Positions 23,744 through 33,387 of a stretch of DNA of 57,709 bases are shown in pieces. The DNA is from CAZCQG01 sp964500775 (GTDB lineage: Bacteria > Campylobacterota > Campylobacteria > Campylobacterales > CAZCQG01). Made by a program: the position numbers and the translations under genes. Location: assembly GCA_964500775.1 (NCBI GenBank), contig CAZCQG010000012.1, forward strand, positions 1-57,709. Reading direction: 5' to 3'. The notes under the pieces are model-generated. The model searched no databases, was not told the DNA's origin, and was given only the letters and a program-made list of their open reading frames with translations. Each line of letters begins with the position of its first letter. The first letter of the stretch is position 1.

Positions 23744-25144
23744 TTAATTGTTTGGAATCACGATGGTAAATTTTGCCCCGAGCGCGGTATTTACAACCGT
23801 GATATTTCCCCCCAAGCTATCCTCTACTATCATCCTAGAGAGGCTTAATCCTATCCCCGTCCCCTCCGTCACTTTGGTGGTAAAGTAAGATTCAAATACC
23901 TTCTCTAAAATATCCTTCGGAATCCCTCCTCCGTTATCTTCGACTGAAACGGTCGTGACGTTTTGGTCTTGCGTAGCACCGATGCGGATAGTAGGAGAAG
24001 GTATTTTGTTTTGAGCGATCGCATCTCGTGCATTCGTTACGAGATTGATGATCACCTGCAAAAGTTCATTCTCATACCCTTCCAAGGCTAATTCATCGGG
24101 GATTTCTATGTCGATTTTTATATCCGCAAGTTTTATTTGGGTGTTGAGCAACATAAGCGCTTTTTGTACGGTTTGGCGCAATTTGAAGTGTATTTTCTTT
24201 TTGTTGGGTCTAAAAAAATCCCTCAAATCGTCTATCGTCACGGACATATAATCGATTTTTTCTAAAATAGCGTTGCTTGTTTTTTCGATCGATTCTTTAC
24301 TGATGCCCGAAATGCCCCCAAACTGATCTTTTAGCATTTCCGTTTGGAAGCCTATGACTGTTAGCGGCTGTTTGAGTTGATGGGCGATAACCCCTAACAG
24401 CTCTCCCATTTTAGCTTTTTTCGCCGCTTCGAAAAGTGCTTTGTCTTTTTGTTTATTTTTTTCCATCTCGCATATCAAAGCTTTTTTTGTTTTATTGATT
24501 GTTTCTGCGAGTAAATACAGCTCATCTTTTTTATCGCCCTCGTAGACGATTTCCTTGCTGTCGATGTTTTGCGCATCCAATGTGGCTATTTGATCCGTGA
24601 TACTCAAAAGCGGCTTTGTAAGGTAATACCTAAAAACCAAAATAAACAAAACGATAAGGAGGGTACTTTTCACTAGAGCGTTAATAATGATAATCGTAAA
24701 GTTATGCCGCACCCGCTCAAATACAACCTCATCGCCCGAAGCAAAATAGACCTCTCCGACAAACTTCTCTTCCCCTTCGACGCTTTTATTGAGAATGAGC
24801 TTCTTACTAAAAGCCTCGTGCGTATCTTCCCAAGATTCGAATTGCTCTTTTTTCTTATCAAACAAAACGTATCCGTCTGCATTTTGCGCACGTATATAGA
24901 CAATATTTGCAAAATGTAAAATTGCGTTAAGCTCCTCTTCAAGTTGCTTTGTATTCATATCCCACATAGAGTTTGTGATCTCCGTCTTAAACGCTTCGGA
25001 GTAGGATTCTAACTCTTTTATGACCATATTTTTTTGGTGTGAATACTCAACAAAAAAATGTGCTAACGTCACCAATGCGGTGATAAAAAAATAGGCGATA
25101 AGAATCTTGCTTAAAAGTCTTCTTGAGAGTCGACTATTTTGCAT
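23744..25144 (-). CDS. Membrane sensor histidine kinase paired with a solute-binding protein
   Basis: This is a 466-residue kinase: first membrane helix (about 12-30), periplasmic domain (about 31-150), second helix (IIIINALVKSTLLIVLFILVF in parts, about 150-170), HAMP-like region, H-box GVIAHQLKQPLTV (His near residue 254), N-box NLVTNARDA, and G-boxes DNGGGIP and GTGIGLSLSRM. There is no receiver domain and no response regulator gene beside it. Its start overlaps the end of the upstream solute-binding protein gene by 11 bp, so the two are co-translated and the binding protein probably presents a ligand to the periplasmic domain. Confidence 0.88.
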   Translation of the reverse strand: MQNSRLSRRLLSKILIAYFFITALVTLAHFFVEYSHQKNMVIKELESYSEAFKTEITNSMWDMNTKQLEEELNAILHFANIVYIRAQNADGYVLFDKKKEQFESWEDTHEAFSKKLILNKSVEGEEKFVGEVYFASGDEVVFERVRHNFTIIIINALVKSTLLIVLFILVFRYYLTKPLLSITDQIATLDAQNIDSKEIVYEGDKKDELYLLAETINKTKKALICEMEKNKQKDKALFEAAKKAKMGELLGVIAHQLKQPLTVIGFQTEMLKDQFGGISGISKESIEKTSNAILEKIDYMSVTIDDLRDFFRPNKKKIHFKLRQTVQKALMLLNTQIKLADIKIDIEIPDELALEGYENELLQVIINLVTNARDAIAQNKIPSPTIRIGATQDQNVTTVSVEDNGGGIPKDILEKVFESYFTTKVTEGTGIGLSLSRMIVEDSLGGNITVVNTALGAKFTIVIPNN

Positions 25145-26366
25145 CCAAAATCCTATCCACCCCTATTCTCGCTTTTGCGAGCGTCTCTTCGGGGGTAAGT
25201 TTACCTTCCATCATTTCTGCAAATACTTTTTCCATTATCTTATTGCACTCCCAAAGCTTTGGGTTTTTTGGATAGTGTTTTATCAACGAAGCACTTTGAA
25301 GATAATCTTTGCGGTGCTTCATAGACTGAAATGCTTGACTTTGCGTAACCGACATTTTTGCGGGTATCTGACCCGACACCGCCCACTCGATACTATTTGC
25401 GCTCACCCAATCCGCAAACTTCAAAGCCGCCGCCATTTTCTCTTTGTTCCCTTGCCTGGGAATGATCATAAGATGCGAATCTCCCCAAGTCGCAGGTTTG
25501 TCAAAAAGGGTAGGAATGGCGACGCTTCCGAAGTCTAGTTCTTTATTTTCTTCAAAACTCCACGTCGCCCAAACGCCGCTAAAAAGTACTGCGGAATGCC
25601 CGTATTTAAACATATTGTATGACTTTACGTCGTGAATCTCACCGCTCCAAATTCCCTCTTTTCTCATTTGCTGTACGACCTTGAGTGCTTCAAGTGCGAG
25701 TGGATTATCAAAGACTGCTTTGTTGTTCTCGATATATCTTCCGCCGCCCTCTAGCTGTGAATAAAACGCATACCAAATCCAAAAGGGATACACGTTATCG
25801 CTCGCCGATCCAAACGCCGTGATGTGCGGAGGAAGAGATTTTTGTAGCTTCTCGAAAAACTCCAAAAACCCTTTAACCCCTTTTTGTATTATCGGAAGCC
25901 CGTTGTCATCGAGAAGCTCCGCATTTGCGAGGTATTTTTTATTGTAGTACATAATGAGCGGATGGGTATCTAGCGGAATCGCATAATGCTTCCCTTTTTC
26001 GGTGATAGCATCCAAAAGATGGGGCTCAAAGTCATTCCAGTCTATTTTTTGGTATTTCGCTAGGGTATCCACGTCTAACAAACTTCCCGAATCGATAAAA
26101 TCAATAAGTTTTGAAGCATGCACGATGGCAATATCGGGAGATTGTTTGTTTTGAATCGAATCTTGCAAGACCTTATAATACTCCGACCACTCGACAATTT
26201 TCATCTCAACGCTTATGGAATCTTGCGATGCATTGAATTTATTTATGATATTTTGCATCGGACGTCCGTCACCGCCTGTAAACGGTGTCCAAAATGTCAG
26301 CTCTATAGGTTTTGCATCGAGCGCACATAGGGCAAATGCAAGCAATACGAAAAAACGAAAAAACAT
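25134..26366 (-). CDS. Family 1 extracellular solute-binding protein (sugar type), sensor partner
   Basis: This is a 410-residue periplasmic binding protein with a signal peptide (1-18, ending ALCALDA). The body follows the sugar-binding family 1 pattern: ELTFWTPFTGG, IQNKQSPDIAIVHASKL, YAIPLDTHPLIMYYNKK and a GVWATWSFEENKEL hinge. Such proteins usually serve MalFG-type permeases, but no permease or ATPase lies here. The gene overlaps a histidine kinase gene by 11 bp, so a role as ligand receptor for signalling is more likely. The ligand is probably a sugar or polyol, but this is not certain. Confidence 0.85.
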   Translation of the reverse strand: MFFRFFVLLAFALCALDAKPIELTFWTPFTGGDGRPMQNIINKFNASQDSISVEMKIVEWSEYYKVLQDSIQNKQSPDIAIVHASKLIDFIDSGSLLDVDTLAKYQKIDWNDFEPHLLDAITEKGKHYAIPLDTHPLIMYYNKKYLANAELLDDNGLPIIQKGVKGFLEFFEKLQKSLPPHITAFGSASDNVYPFWIWYAFYSQLEGGGRYIENNKAVFDNPLALEALKVVQQMRKEGIWSGEIHDVKSYNMFKYGHSAVLFSGVWATWSFEENKELDFGSVAIPTLFDKPATWGDSHLMIIPRQGNKEKMAAALKFADWVSANSIEWAVSGQIPAKMSVTQSQAFQSMKHRKDYLQSASLIKHYPKNPKLWECNKIMEKVFAEMMEGKLTPEETLAKARIGVDRILDAK

Positions 26367-26471
26367 ATAATTTTTACCTATGAATAAAGTTCTTTAGTTA
26401 AAGATTTTTATTCTAAACAAGTTTGCATTAAAAAATAGAGCCGTATTTCGTATTTTTTGATTATCCCTATT

Positions 26472-26945
26472 TTACTCTTTGATTATAATGCCTACGATTC
26501 TAAAAGGGTTTGATTGATTTGCTTTTGCTATCTCTCCTATCGTTGTTTCAGAGGTTATTTTTATCCCTTGGGCTTGAAGTTTCTTTATCCCTGCTTCAAC
26601 TTCTACGCCGAAGACGGCAAAAGAGTTTTCAAGCGGTGCATCGATGACCTTTTCCAAAACTACCGATTTTGCATCTACCGCTCCCGTATGCTCCCCTACC
26701 ATCGCGATACTTATAAGCATGAATGCAGCGAAGATTCCGATAAAGACTTTATTGGTAAAGTACTTTTTCATACCGCCCCAGTTATACAAAATATGCAATG
26801 CCGCGGCGACAATAAATGCCATGCCGAGATTTTCATGTAGCTCTTTTGCCTGCATACTAAAGAGGTGGAAGTAGAGCATCACTCCGCTCAAACCCACTAT
26901 TAAAAACACGACCGAGACCAAAGATGTAGCTAGATTTCTATTCAT
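26472..26945 (-). CDS. DUF4405-type membrane protein
   Basis: This is a 157-residue protein with three or four hydrophobic segments (about 7-25, 37-55, 62-80) and the histidines H30 and H42-H50 in the helices (HENLGMAFIVAAALHILYNW). That pattern is seen in DUF4405/cytochrome-b561-like heme proteins. The periplasmic or cytosolic C-terminal 75 residues hold a small alpha/beta domain (VFGVEVEAGIKKLQAQGI). The start at 26945 has AAGGA upstream. A longer frame would run into the tRNA-Leu gene and is rejected. A redox role is possible but unproven. Confidence 0.72.
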   Translation of the reverse strand: MNRNLATSLVSVVFLIVGLSGVMLYFHLFSMQAKELHENLGMAFIVAAALHILYNWGGMKKYFTNKVFIGIFAAFMLISIAMVGEHTGAVDAKSVVLEKVIDAPLENSFAVFGVEVEAGIKKLQAQGIKITSETTIGEIAKANQSNPFRIVGIIIKE

Positions 26946-27020
26946 TATTTTCCTTATATTTTTGATAAGGAAATTACATATTCGAAGTTTAAATAAAGGT
27001 AAATCGGATAATTTGGGGTG

Positions 27021-27105
27021 TGGTGCGGAAAAGAGGACTTGAACCTCCACGCCTTGCGGCACCAGATCCTAAGTCTGGCGTGTCTGCCAATTTCACCATT
27101 TCCGC
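27021..27105 (-). tRNA. tRNA-Leu (anticodon UAG)
   Basis: This is a complete 85-nt class II tRNA on the minus strand: acceptor GCGGAAA pairing with TTTCCGC, discriminator A, encoded CCA, T-arm with GGTTCAAGTCC, a long variable arm (TGCCGCAAGGCG), and anticodon loop CTTAGGA giving UAG, closed by CCAGA/TCTGG. The long variable arm and the anticodon both indicate leucine. Confidence 0.95.
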
Positions 27106-27196
27106 GTGTTCTGCATAATTCCGAAGTAGTTACTTCAAAAAAGAGAGTGGAATTATACAGATTTCTTATTAAATGAAACTTAATTTTAAGCTATTT

Positions 27197-30100
27197 TTAT
27201 GGATGCTTCACATTTTTAAACACGCCGCTAATATCCTCCAAAATCATATAGAGCGAAGGAATCAAAATCAATGTAATAAAGGTCGCAAATAAAATTCCGT
27301 ACCCAAGCGAAATCGCCATAGGAATCATAAAGCGTGCTTGAATCGATGGCTCGAAAATCATAGGCGCCAACCCGCCGAATGTCGTGGCCGTCGTAAGGAT
27401 GATCGGTCGAAATCTCCTCGTCCCCGCATTCACTATCGCTTCATAATGACTTTTCCCTTCTCGTAGTTGCGTGTTGGCATAGTCTACGAGCACCAAGGTG
27501 TCGTTTATCACCACGCCGCAAAGCGCTACGATTCCCATCACGCTTATGACGCTCAAACTATATCCCATCAAGATATGTCCTAAAAATGCGCCGATGATGC
27601 CAAACGGAATCGCCACCATCACGATAAGTGGTTGGGTGTAGCTCTGAAAAGGGAGCGCCAAAGTGATATAAATCACCGCCAACACCAATACAAAACTCGC
27701 CGCCAAATTGCTCATTCCTTCATTTGCATCTTGTTGCCTACCGCTATATGAGACTAGAAGACCGGGGTATTTATTTTTTAGCTCCGGCAATATCTCCTCA
27801 TCCAAAAGCTTTATCACCGTAGGAAGCTCACGTTCAGGGTCGGCGTTTGCCTCGACTGCTATCACCCTTCTTGCATCCACCCTTTTTATTTGCGAGTACG
27901 AATAGGTCTCTTTGAGTACCGCCAAGTTTTGCAACGGGATGAACTCCCCGTTGGATGCTTTAATGCTTAGATTCGCCAAATCGCTCGGAGAGCTTCTTTG
28001 CTCTATCGGAAACCTTACTACCGCACTGATTTCATTGCGTCCGCGTTGTTGTTTCAGGGCATCCGAACCGTTAAACGCCACCCTAATTTGGCGCGCAATA
28101 TCATTCGCATTTAGTCCCACTTCGGTAGCTAGCGGCAAAAGCGTAATCTCATATTGTTTTTTTCCCGATTCGTATCCGTCGCTTATATCTTTAAGCAAAG
28201 AGATGTCTCGAAGCTTCGCCGCAAGATAGGCAGAGGCGCTAGCAAGCAACGTATTATCAAAATGGCTAAGCTCTATCGATAACGCGGCAGCACCTCCTCC
28301 GGGTCCACCGATGTCGGATTTGTAGACTATCGATTCTACCCCCGGGATCCTACCCGTCTTCTCTCTCCAAATCTTATTGAACTCTAATGTACTTATAGGG
28401 CGGACATCAAAATCTTTAAGATAGAAAATAGCCGTAACGCTGTTTTCGCTAATATCTGCACGATAGCTCTCTAAAAGATTTTCGTCGTTAATCTCCTCTA
28501 CTGCCTTCAATCCGCTTGCGATAAGACGTTTTTGTACTTTTAACGCATCTTCAAAAGTGGAGCCCACGGGCAATCTAGCGGAGCACACCGCCCTATCGCT
28601 TTCCACTCTAGGCATGAGGGTAAAACCTAACCTACCGCTTTGCGCATACGCCATAACGACGATAAGAATCGCCAAGCCGAACGCAAAGGTAAGGTATCTG
28701 TACTTTATATGCCACTCCAAAACCGGTTTGTAGTATTTAAATATAAACGTATTTAGTCCGTTAGCTACTTTTTGCTGGTTGCTATACAGAAAATGGGAAA
28801 TCGCTCCTCGATGTGATTTTTCGGAATACGCCAAGTGGTTGGGCAGAATAAAAAGTGCCTCTATCCAAGAGATTGCAAAAACTACTCCGACGACGACGGG
28901 AATGACCATAAACATTTTGCCGAGCATTCCGGGGACAAACACTAGAGGTAAAAATGCAAAAATATTCGTAATGATCGCAAAGCTCAAAGGGACTTTTATC
29001 GTTTGCGCTCCGATTATTGCCGCCTCTTTATAGCTATACCCTCGCTGTCTATATTCATAGATATTCTCACCCGCGATAATCGCGTCATCCACCACGATAC
29101 CGAGCGCAATGATAAACGCAAACATCGAGACCATATTTATCGTCACGTCAAACCAAGGTAAAAATATAAACGCTCCTAAAAACGAGGTAGGAATCCCAAC
29201 CGCCACCCAAAATGCGAGTCGAAATTCCAAGAATGCGCCCAAAATAACAGATACTAGCAATAAGCCTATAAACCCGTTTCTTAGCAAAAGCTCAAGTCTC
29301 GCTCTATACACGTCCGAACTATCGCTTGTGATTTGCGCGGTGATACTGCTAGGCAAATCCTCTTTAATTTTTTCGAATACCTCTTTCGTCGCATCCGAAA
29401 CGCCGATAGGAGTCTGATCGCCGACTCGGTATACGTCAAAAGAGATCGCTTTTTTACCGTTGTAAAACAGTGCGCTGTCACTTTCGTCATACCCCTCGTA
29501 TATCTTGGCGACATCACGCAAATAGAGTATAGCGCCGTTGTCGCTCTTTACAATCGGCAATGAGCCAAACTCCGAGGCATAATCCCTCCGCTCATTCACG
29601 CGCAGAAGAAACTCGCCTCCTTTGTTCTTTATCGTCCCGCCGGATAATTCAATCGAAGCTTTTGATATTAACGTCGAAAGCTCACTAAGCGTCATGCCGA
29701 GTGATTTGAGCTTTTCTTTATCTATCTCTATTTTCACCTCGATGTCGCGCGCGCCGTTTATCTCCACTTGAGTAATCCCGCTATGAGAGAGGAGTCTATC
29801 TCTCGCGCTCTCCGCCGCGCTTCGCAATACCAAATCATCCACATCGCCGTAAAGCGTGAGTGTCAGCACCCGTCGTTTTCTAGTATTGATAGAGACGGTA
29901 GGGTCTTCGGCATCGAGCGGATAAGTCGTGATGGCATCTACTTTTTGCTTGACGTCTTGATAGACTTTTTGTCTATCACTCCCCTGCTCTAGCTCTAGCA
30001 CGAGACTAGCGCCCCCTTCTCTGGCGGTAGAGGTTACTTTCTTTATCCCTTCGATTCCGCGCACCGCCTCTTCGGTCGCGAGGACGATTCCTTGCTCTAC

Positions 30101-30289
30101 CTCTTCGGGTGTCGCTCCCGAATACGCCACGGAGACGGTAACTTCGTCCATATCAAATTCGGGAAAAACCTCCTTTTTTATGGTAAAACTAAAGAAGATT
30201 CCTCCCAATAAAAATATGAGCATCAATAGATTTGCGGCGACCTTATGGTTGGTCATCCACGCTATGGGTCCTTGGGTGTTTGCGTTCAT
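27197..30289 (-). CDS. RND-family efflux pump (inner membrane)
   Basis: This 1030-residue proton-driven pump follows the AcrB/HAE1 plan: twelve membrane segments and two large periplasmic loops. The first segment is near residues 17-34. The proton-relay pair is in GIVVDDAIIAGENI (about residue 400), matching the Asp-Asp of transmembrane segment 4, and the related GVVINDTLVLVDYANT in segment 10 shows the usual duplication. It forms a tripartite system with the overlapping adaptor (4 bp) and the outer membrane factor. The substrate is unknown. The sequence is nearer the broad AcrB-like group common in this phylum than the metal-exporting CusA type. Confidence 0.93.
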   Translation of the reverse strand: MNANTQGPIAWMTNHKVAANLLMLIFLLGGIFFSFTIKKEVFPEFDMDEVTVSVAYSGATPEEVEQGIVLATEEAVRGIEGIKKVTSTAREGGASLVLELEQGSDRQKVYQDVKQKVDAITTYPLDAEDPTVSINTRKRRVLTLTLYGDVDDLVLRSAAESARDRLLSHSGITQVEINGARDIEVKIEIDKEKLKSLGMTLSELSTLISKASIELSGGTIKNKGGEFLLRVNERRDYASEFGSLPIVKSDNGAILYLRDVAKIYEGYDESDSALFYNGKKAISFDVYRVGDQTPIGVSDATKEVFEKIKEDLPSSITAQITSDSSDVYRARLELLLRNGFIGLLLVSVILGAFLEFRLAFWVAVGIPTSFLGAFIFLPWFDVTINMVSMFAFIIALGIVVDDAIIAGENIYEYRQRGYSYKEAAIIGAQTIKVPLSFAIITNIFAFLPLVFVPGMLGKMFMVIPVVVGVVFAISWIEALFILPNHLAYSEKSHRGAISHFLYSNQQKVANGLNTFIFKYYKPVLEWHIKYRYLTFAFGLAILIVVMAYAQSGRLGFTLMPRVESDRAVCSARLPVGSTFEDALKVQKRLIASGLKAVEEINDENLLESYRADISENSVTAIFYLKDFDVRPISTLEFNKIWREKTGRIPGVESIVYKSDIGGPGGGAAALSIELSHFDNTLLASASAYLAAKLRDISLLKDISDGYESGKKQYEITLLPLATEVGLNANDIARQIRVAFNGSDALKQQRGRNEISAVVRFPIEQRSSPSDLANLSIKASNGEFIPLQNLAVLKETYSYSQIKRVDARRVIAVEANADPERELPTVIKLLDEEILPELKNKYPGLLVSYSGRQQDANEGMSNLAASFVLVLAVIYITLALPFQSYTQPLIVMVAIPFGIIGAFLGHILMGYSLSVISVMGIVALCGVVINDTLVLVDYANTQLREGKSHYEAIVNAGTRRFRPIILTTATTFGGLAPMIFEPSIQARFMIPMAISLGYGILFATFITLILIPSLYMILEDISGVFKNVKHP

Positions 30290-31458
30290 TCTTTACTCTT
30301 TTTATCGGCACTCTTGCCCTCTTTTTGGACAAGCCTGATTCCCTCTGCCGGTGCGCCGAGATTCGTGAGGACTATTTTTTCGCCGTCATTTAATCCTTGC
30401 AGAATCACAAAACTATTTCCTCGAAACACTATCTGCGGGGTACGGTATTGCAACTCCCCGTTTTCATTGAGTACCCACACCTTCTCTCCCGCTCGCAAAT
30501 ACCCCCAATCCAGCTTGAGGCTATTTTCTATTTTCTTCCCTTCGATAGCAAGCGAAACATAACTCCCTAGCTCGATAGCACCCAATGAAGAATCGCGCAA
30601 GGCAAGGGGATCCTGAAGCTCTACGAGGATTTTTGAACGTTGCGTCGTGTCGGAGACTTGCGGTATGATAGAGAGTACTTCGCCCTCTCTTTGAGTATTA
30701 CCGAATGCAATAAGCACTTTTGAACCTTTGCTCCCCTCCCCTCTTTTTTCGATAAAGCGGAGATTCTCGTTTTGCACCTCGCACTCTATCCAAAAACTCG
30801 ACGCATCTACTATTGTGAGCAGTTCGCTAGATGTGCTCACAAAACTCCCCGTGCTAATATTTTTAGCCGTGATTACCCCATCAAACGGGGCACGAATCTC
30901 CGTATTTTTTAAATCCCTTAGCGCACTCTTGTAGCTCGCTTCCGCACTCTCCATATCCGCTTTTGCCTGTGCGAGCTGCGGCTCTCGAAGCGCCAAAGCC
31001 CTATCCTTTTCCTCTAGTTCCCGCCCTAGGAGCTCATACTCTTTTTTTACTACGCTTTGTTCGCCGAGTTCGATTTGGTAATCGGCTTGGGCTTTGATAT
31101 ACGCACTTTTGGTTTTTGCGAGGTTATACTCATAGACTTCATCGTCGATTTTTGCTAGCAGCTCCCCTTTTTTTACGAAGAATCCGGGGGTGAGTTTTGG
31201 CGTTACGGTGACGATATTTCCGCTCACTTGCGCTTTTAGGGTGCTTATCTCTTTTGCTTGGACTTTTGCGTTTTCATAGATTATCGCAGGATTATCACCG
31301 TTTTTTACCTCCATTACTTCCACCATCGTAGCACTTTTTTCACTTTTTTTCTTTTGCGCTTTCGGAGCGGTCTCTTTGAGATACTGTGCTATTCCGAAAC
31401 CTACGACGATCACGCATACCGCAATCACGCCGTTTAACAACATTTTCCCTTTAAACAT
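30286..31458 (-). CDS. RND efflux periplasmic adaptor (membrane fusion protein)
   Basis: This is a 390-residue adaptor with one N-terminal helix (about 6-24), a split barrel-sandwich (lipoyl) domain with VSGNIVTVTPKLTPGFFVKKGE and IRAPFDGVITAKNIS, and an alpha-helical coiled coil between them (about 120-190). ATG at 31458 follows a strong GGAGGGG site and overlaps the outer membrane factor gene by 8 bp. A longer start at 31485 is not needed. It links the pump to the outer membrane channel. Confidence 0.9.
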   Translation of the reverse strand: MFKGKMLLNGVIAVCVIVVGFGIAQYLKETAPKAQKKKSEKSATMVEVMEVKNGDNPAIIYENAKVQAKEISTLKAQVSGNIVTVTPKLTPGFFVKKGELLAKIDDEVYEYNLAKTKSAYIKAQADYQIELGEQSVVKKEYELLGRELEEKDRALALREPQLAQAKADMESAEASYKSALRDLKNTEIRAPFDGVITAKNISTGSFVSTSSELLTIVDASSFWIECEVQNENLRFIEKRGEGSKGSKVLIAFGNTQREGEVLSIIPQVSDTTQRSKILVELQDPLALRDSSLGAIELGSYVSLAIEGKKIENSLKLDWGYLRAGEKVWVLNENGELQYRTPQIVFRGNSFVILQGLNDGEKIVLTNLGAPAEGIRLVQKEGKSADKKSKE

Positions 31459-32836
31459 TATCCCCTCCGAAAGTTGTATTGTCATCTATAAAACCCAGCG
31501 AATCGTAAAGATTCACCCTATAAAGATAAAGTTGCATCTTTGCGCTTAGTTCCTTTGTCTCAAGCCCCTGAAAGGTATTAAGCAAAGTAAGCGTATCTAA
31601 GTAAGTGCTTGCCCCTTTGGCATAGCGATCAAAGCTCCGCTCAAACGATTCTTTTGCCAAATCTTTCTGTAAGCCTACGCTGGCATAATAATCTCGATAC
31701 GCGATCTCTTTAGCATAAGCATCTTCAATATCCTGAAACGCTTCCAAGAAAGCTTGCGAGTAGAGATACGAAGCCTCTTGTGCGGCCGACTCCGCTTTTT
31801 TTTGTGCACTTTCAAGCTCTCCGGCATTAAAAATCGGCAATGCAATGGAGCCAAGAGCGGTAAAAATCCAATTTTCAAACAAATCCCTTGCGACGGTCGC
31901 AGTAGAATCTAAAGAGAGATTGATGCTAAGCTTCGGGAATCTGTCCGCAAAAGCACTTGCCGCTTTTGCATCGAGTGATTTCAAAGAGTAGTACGCCGCT
32001 TTTACGTCGGGACGCTCTTGGATGAGTATGCTTGGTATCTCGCTTTTGGGGAGTTTTGGGAGTGTAGTAAAGCTAGGAGTATACGAAAACTCCTCCGTAG
32101 AGTTTTTTCCTTGAAGCGTCAGAATCGTTCTTTTGAGCGAGTCGCTCTCTATGCCGCTAAGTATCTCTTCGGCGCGCAGCGATTCTAGCTCTCTTTTATA
32201 GCGTAGAATATCCGCATAGGTCGCCTTCCCCGCAAAATATTTCGCTTCGATTATTTGCAACACTTTTTGAGCTACGTCTATCTGTGCGGAAAGCACCTTT
32301 TGTCGCTCTAGCTCGTAGGCGAGTTTGTACCAATCCGTCGCGATCTCTTTAGCGATATTGAGCTTTGCTTGTTTGTAGTTTTCTTTGCTTAGGACATAGG
32401 AGAAATCGCTTGATTTCGCGAGATTATACACACGCCCCCAAATATCAAGCTCATAGTCCGCATCAAGAGCGGCGGTATAACTTTTAGAATCGCTCCCGCT
32501 CCCTTTGACGACATTTTTATCGCTCTCCGAAATCTTCGCATCAAGACTAGGTATACGAGCGCTTTTGCTCACTTCTAGCGCATAGCGGGCTTGTGAGATT
32601 CGCTCATTTGCCGCTTTGATGTCAAAATTTTCTTTCAACGCTTCATCAATACAGCGTGCCAACTCCGCATCCATTTCTACCCACCAAGCCCCTTCTAGCG
32701 TCTTTTCTCCGTTCAGGCTAAAAGATTGCGGCGGAGTTATTTGCAATTCTTGGGTGGTGTGGCTCAAACAACCGCCGAAAAAAAGCGGGACAAGCACGAC
32801 TAGAGCCATTAGATTTTTTTTATCGGTACGCAACAA
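31451..32836 (-). CDS. RND outer membrane factor lipoprotein (NodT/OprM type)
   Basis: This is a 461-residue channel protein of the OprM/NodT family: lipobox FFGGC with C23, the two duplicated helical repeats of OEP proteins, and family blocks such as AWWVEMDAELARCIDEAL and ERPDVKAAYYSL. It starts at TTG (32836), supported by AGAGGA six bases upstream. The later ATG has no ribosome site and would shorten the signal peptide. It is the first gene of the efflux operon. An unresolved gap of about 10 N lies 70 bp upstream. Confidence 0.9.
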   Translation of the reverse strand: MLRTDKKNLMALVVLVPLFFGGCLSHTTQELQITPPQSFSLNGEKTLEGAWWVEMDAELARCIDEALKENFDIKAANERISQARYALEVSKSARIPSLDAKISESDKNVVKGSGSDSKSYTAALDADYELDIWGRVYNLAKSSDFSYVLSKENYKQAKLNIAKEIATDWYKLAYELERQKVLSAQIDVAQKVLQIIEAKYFAGKATYADILRYKRELESLRAEEILSGIESDSLKRTILTLQGKNSTEEFSYTPSFTTLPKLPKSEIPSILIQERPDVKAAYYSLKSLDAKAASAFADRFPKLSINLSLDSTATVARDLFENWIFTALGSIALPIFNAGELESAQKKAESAAQEASYLYSQAFLEAFQDIEDAYAKEIAYRDYYASVGLQKDLAKESFERSFDRYAKGASTYLDTLTLLNTFQGLETKELSAKMQLYLYRVNLYDSLGFIDDNTTFGGDNV

Positions 32837-32906
32837 TGAGTTTCCTCTTAAAAAGATGTGTAATTATATTGAAGAAGAGTAAATAAAGTTAAATCTTGGG
32901 TGAAGN

Positions 32907-32916
32907 NNNNNNNNNC
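32907..32916. other. Assembly gap (about 10 N) between efflux operon and ferredoxin gene
   Basis: There is a run of about ten N in the 140-bp divergent spacer. The promoters of both units lie in or near it, so they cannot be judged. Confidence 0.95.
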
Positions 32917-32976
32917 AATGAAATAATTATAATTAGTATAATATTTCTTCATACTTCGCCTATATAAAGGAATCGT

Positions 32977-33387
32977 ATGTCCGTACTCATAACCGACTTG
33001 TGCATAAATTGCGATGCGTGCATCGATGAATGTCCCGCCACCGCTATCGTCTCAAGCGATGATTCGCCGCTCAAAGACGCCGAACACACCTATGTCAAAC
33101 CCGAAAAGTGTATCGAATGCGTCGATGCCACCGCACCGAAATGTGCCGATGCGTGCCCGACCGAAGGGGCTATCGTGTGGGATATGCCCTACACCGAGGA
33201 GTACGAATCCTACTACAAAGAGGGACATGAAAAGGGAATCTATCACATTAGAGAGCACAAAACAAAAGGGTTGATGCTCCCGAGCGTCTCACCGAAATCT
33301 TTTAGAGACTACATTACGGAGGATGATCGTTTGGCGCACAAACCAATCGACATCAAAATGCTCAACGCTAGGTTACTACAAAGCTAG
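32977..33387 (+). CDS. 2[4Fe-4S] ferredoxin (YfhL/Allochromatium type)
   Basis: This is a 136-residue ferredoxin. The first cluster motif is CINCDACIDECP (residues 9-20). The second is CIECVDATAPKCADACP, with eight residues between its second and third cysteines, the extended loop of Alvin-type ferredoxins known for a very low-potential cluster. A 60-residue charged C-terminal tail follows, longer than in most family members. It is a cytoplasmic low-potential electron carrier and could serve nitrogenase or other reductases, but it lies far from the nif genes here. It overlaps the convergent protease gene by 4 bp. Confidence 0.85.
   Translation: MSVLITDLCINCDACIDECPATAIVSSDDSPLKDAEHTYVKPEKCIECVDATAPKCADACPTEGAIVWDMPYTEEYESYYKEGHEKGIYHIREHKTKGLMLPSVSPKSFRDYITEDDRLAHKPIDIKMLNARLLQS

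Noticed and set aside
26946..27062. Longer N-terminus for the DUF4405 protein
   Set aside because: The extension would overlap the tRNA-Leu gene. ATG at 26945 has a good ribosome site.
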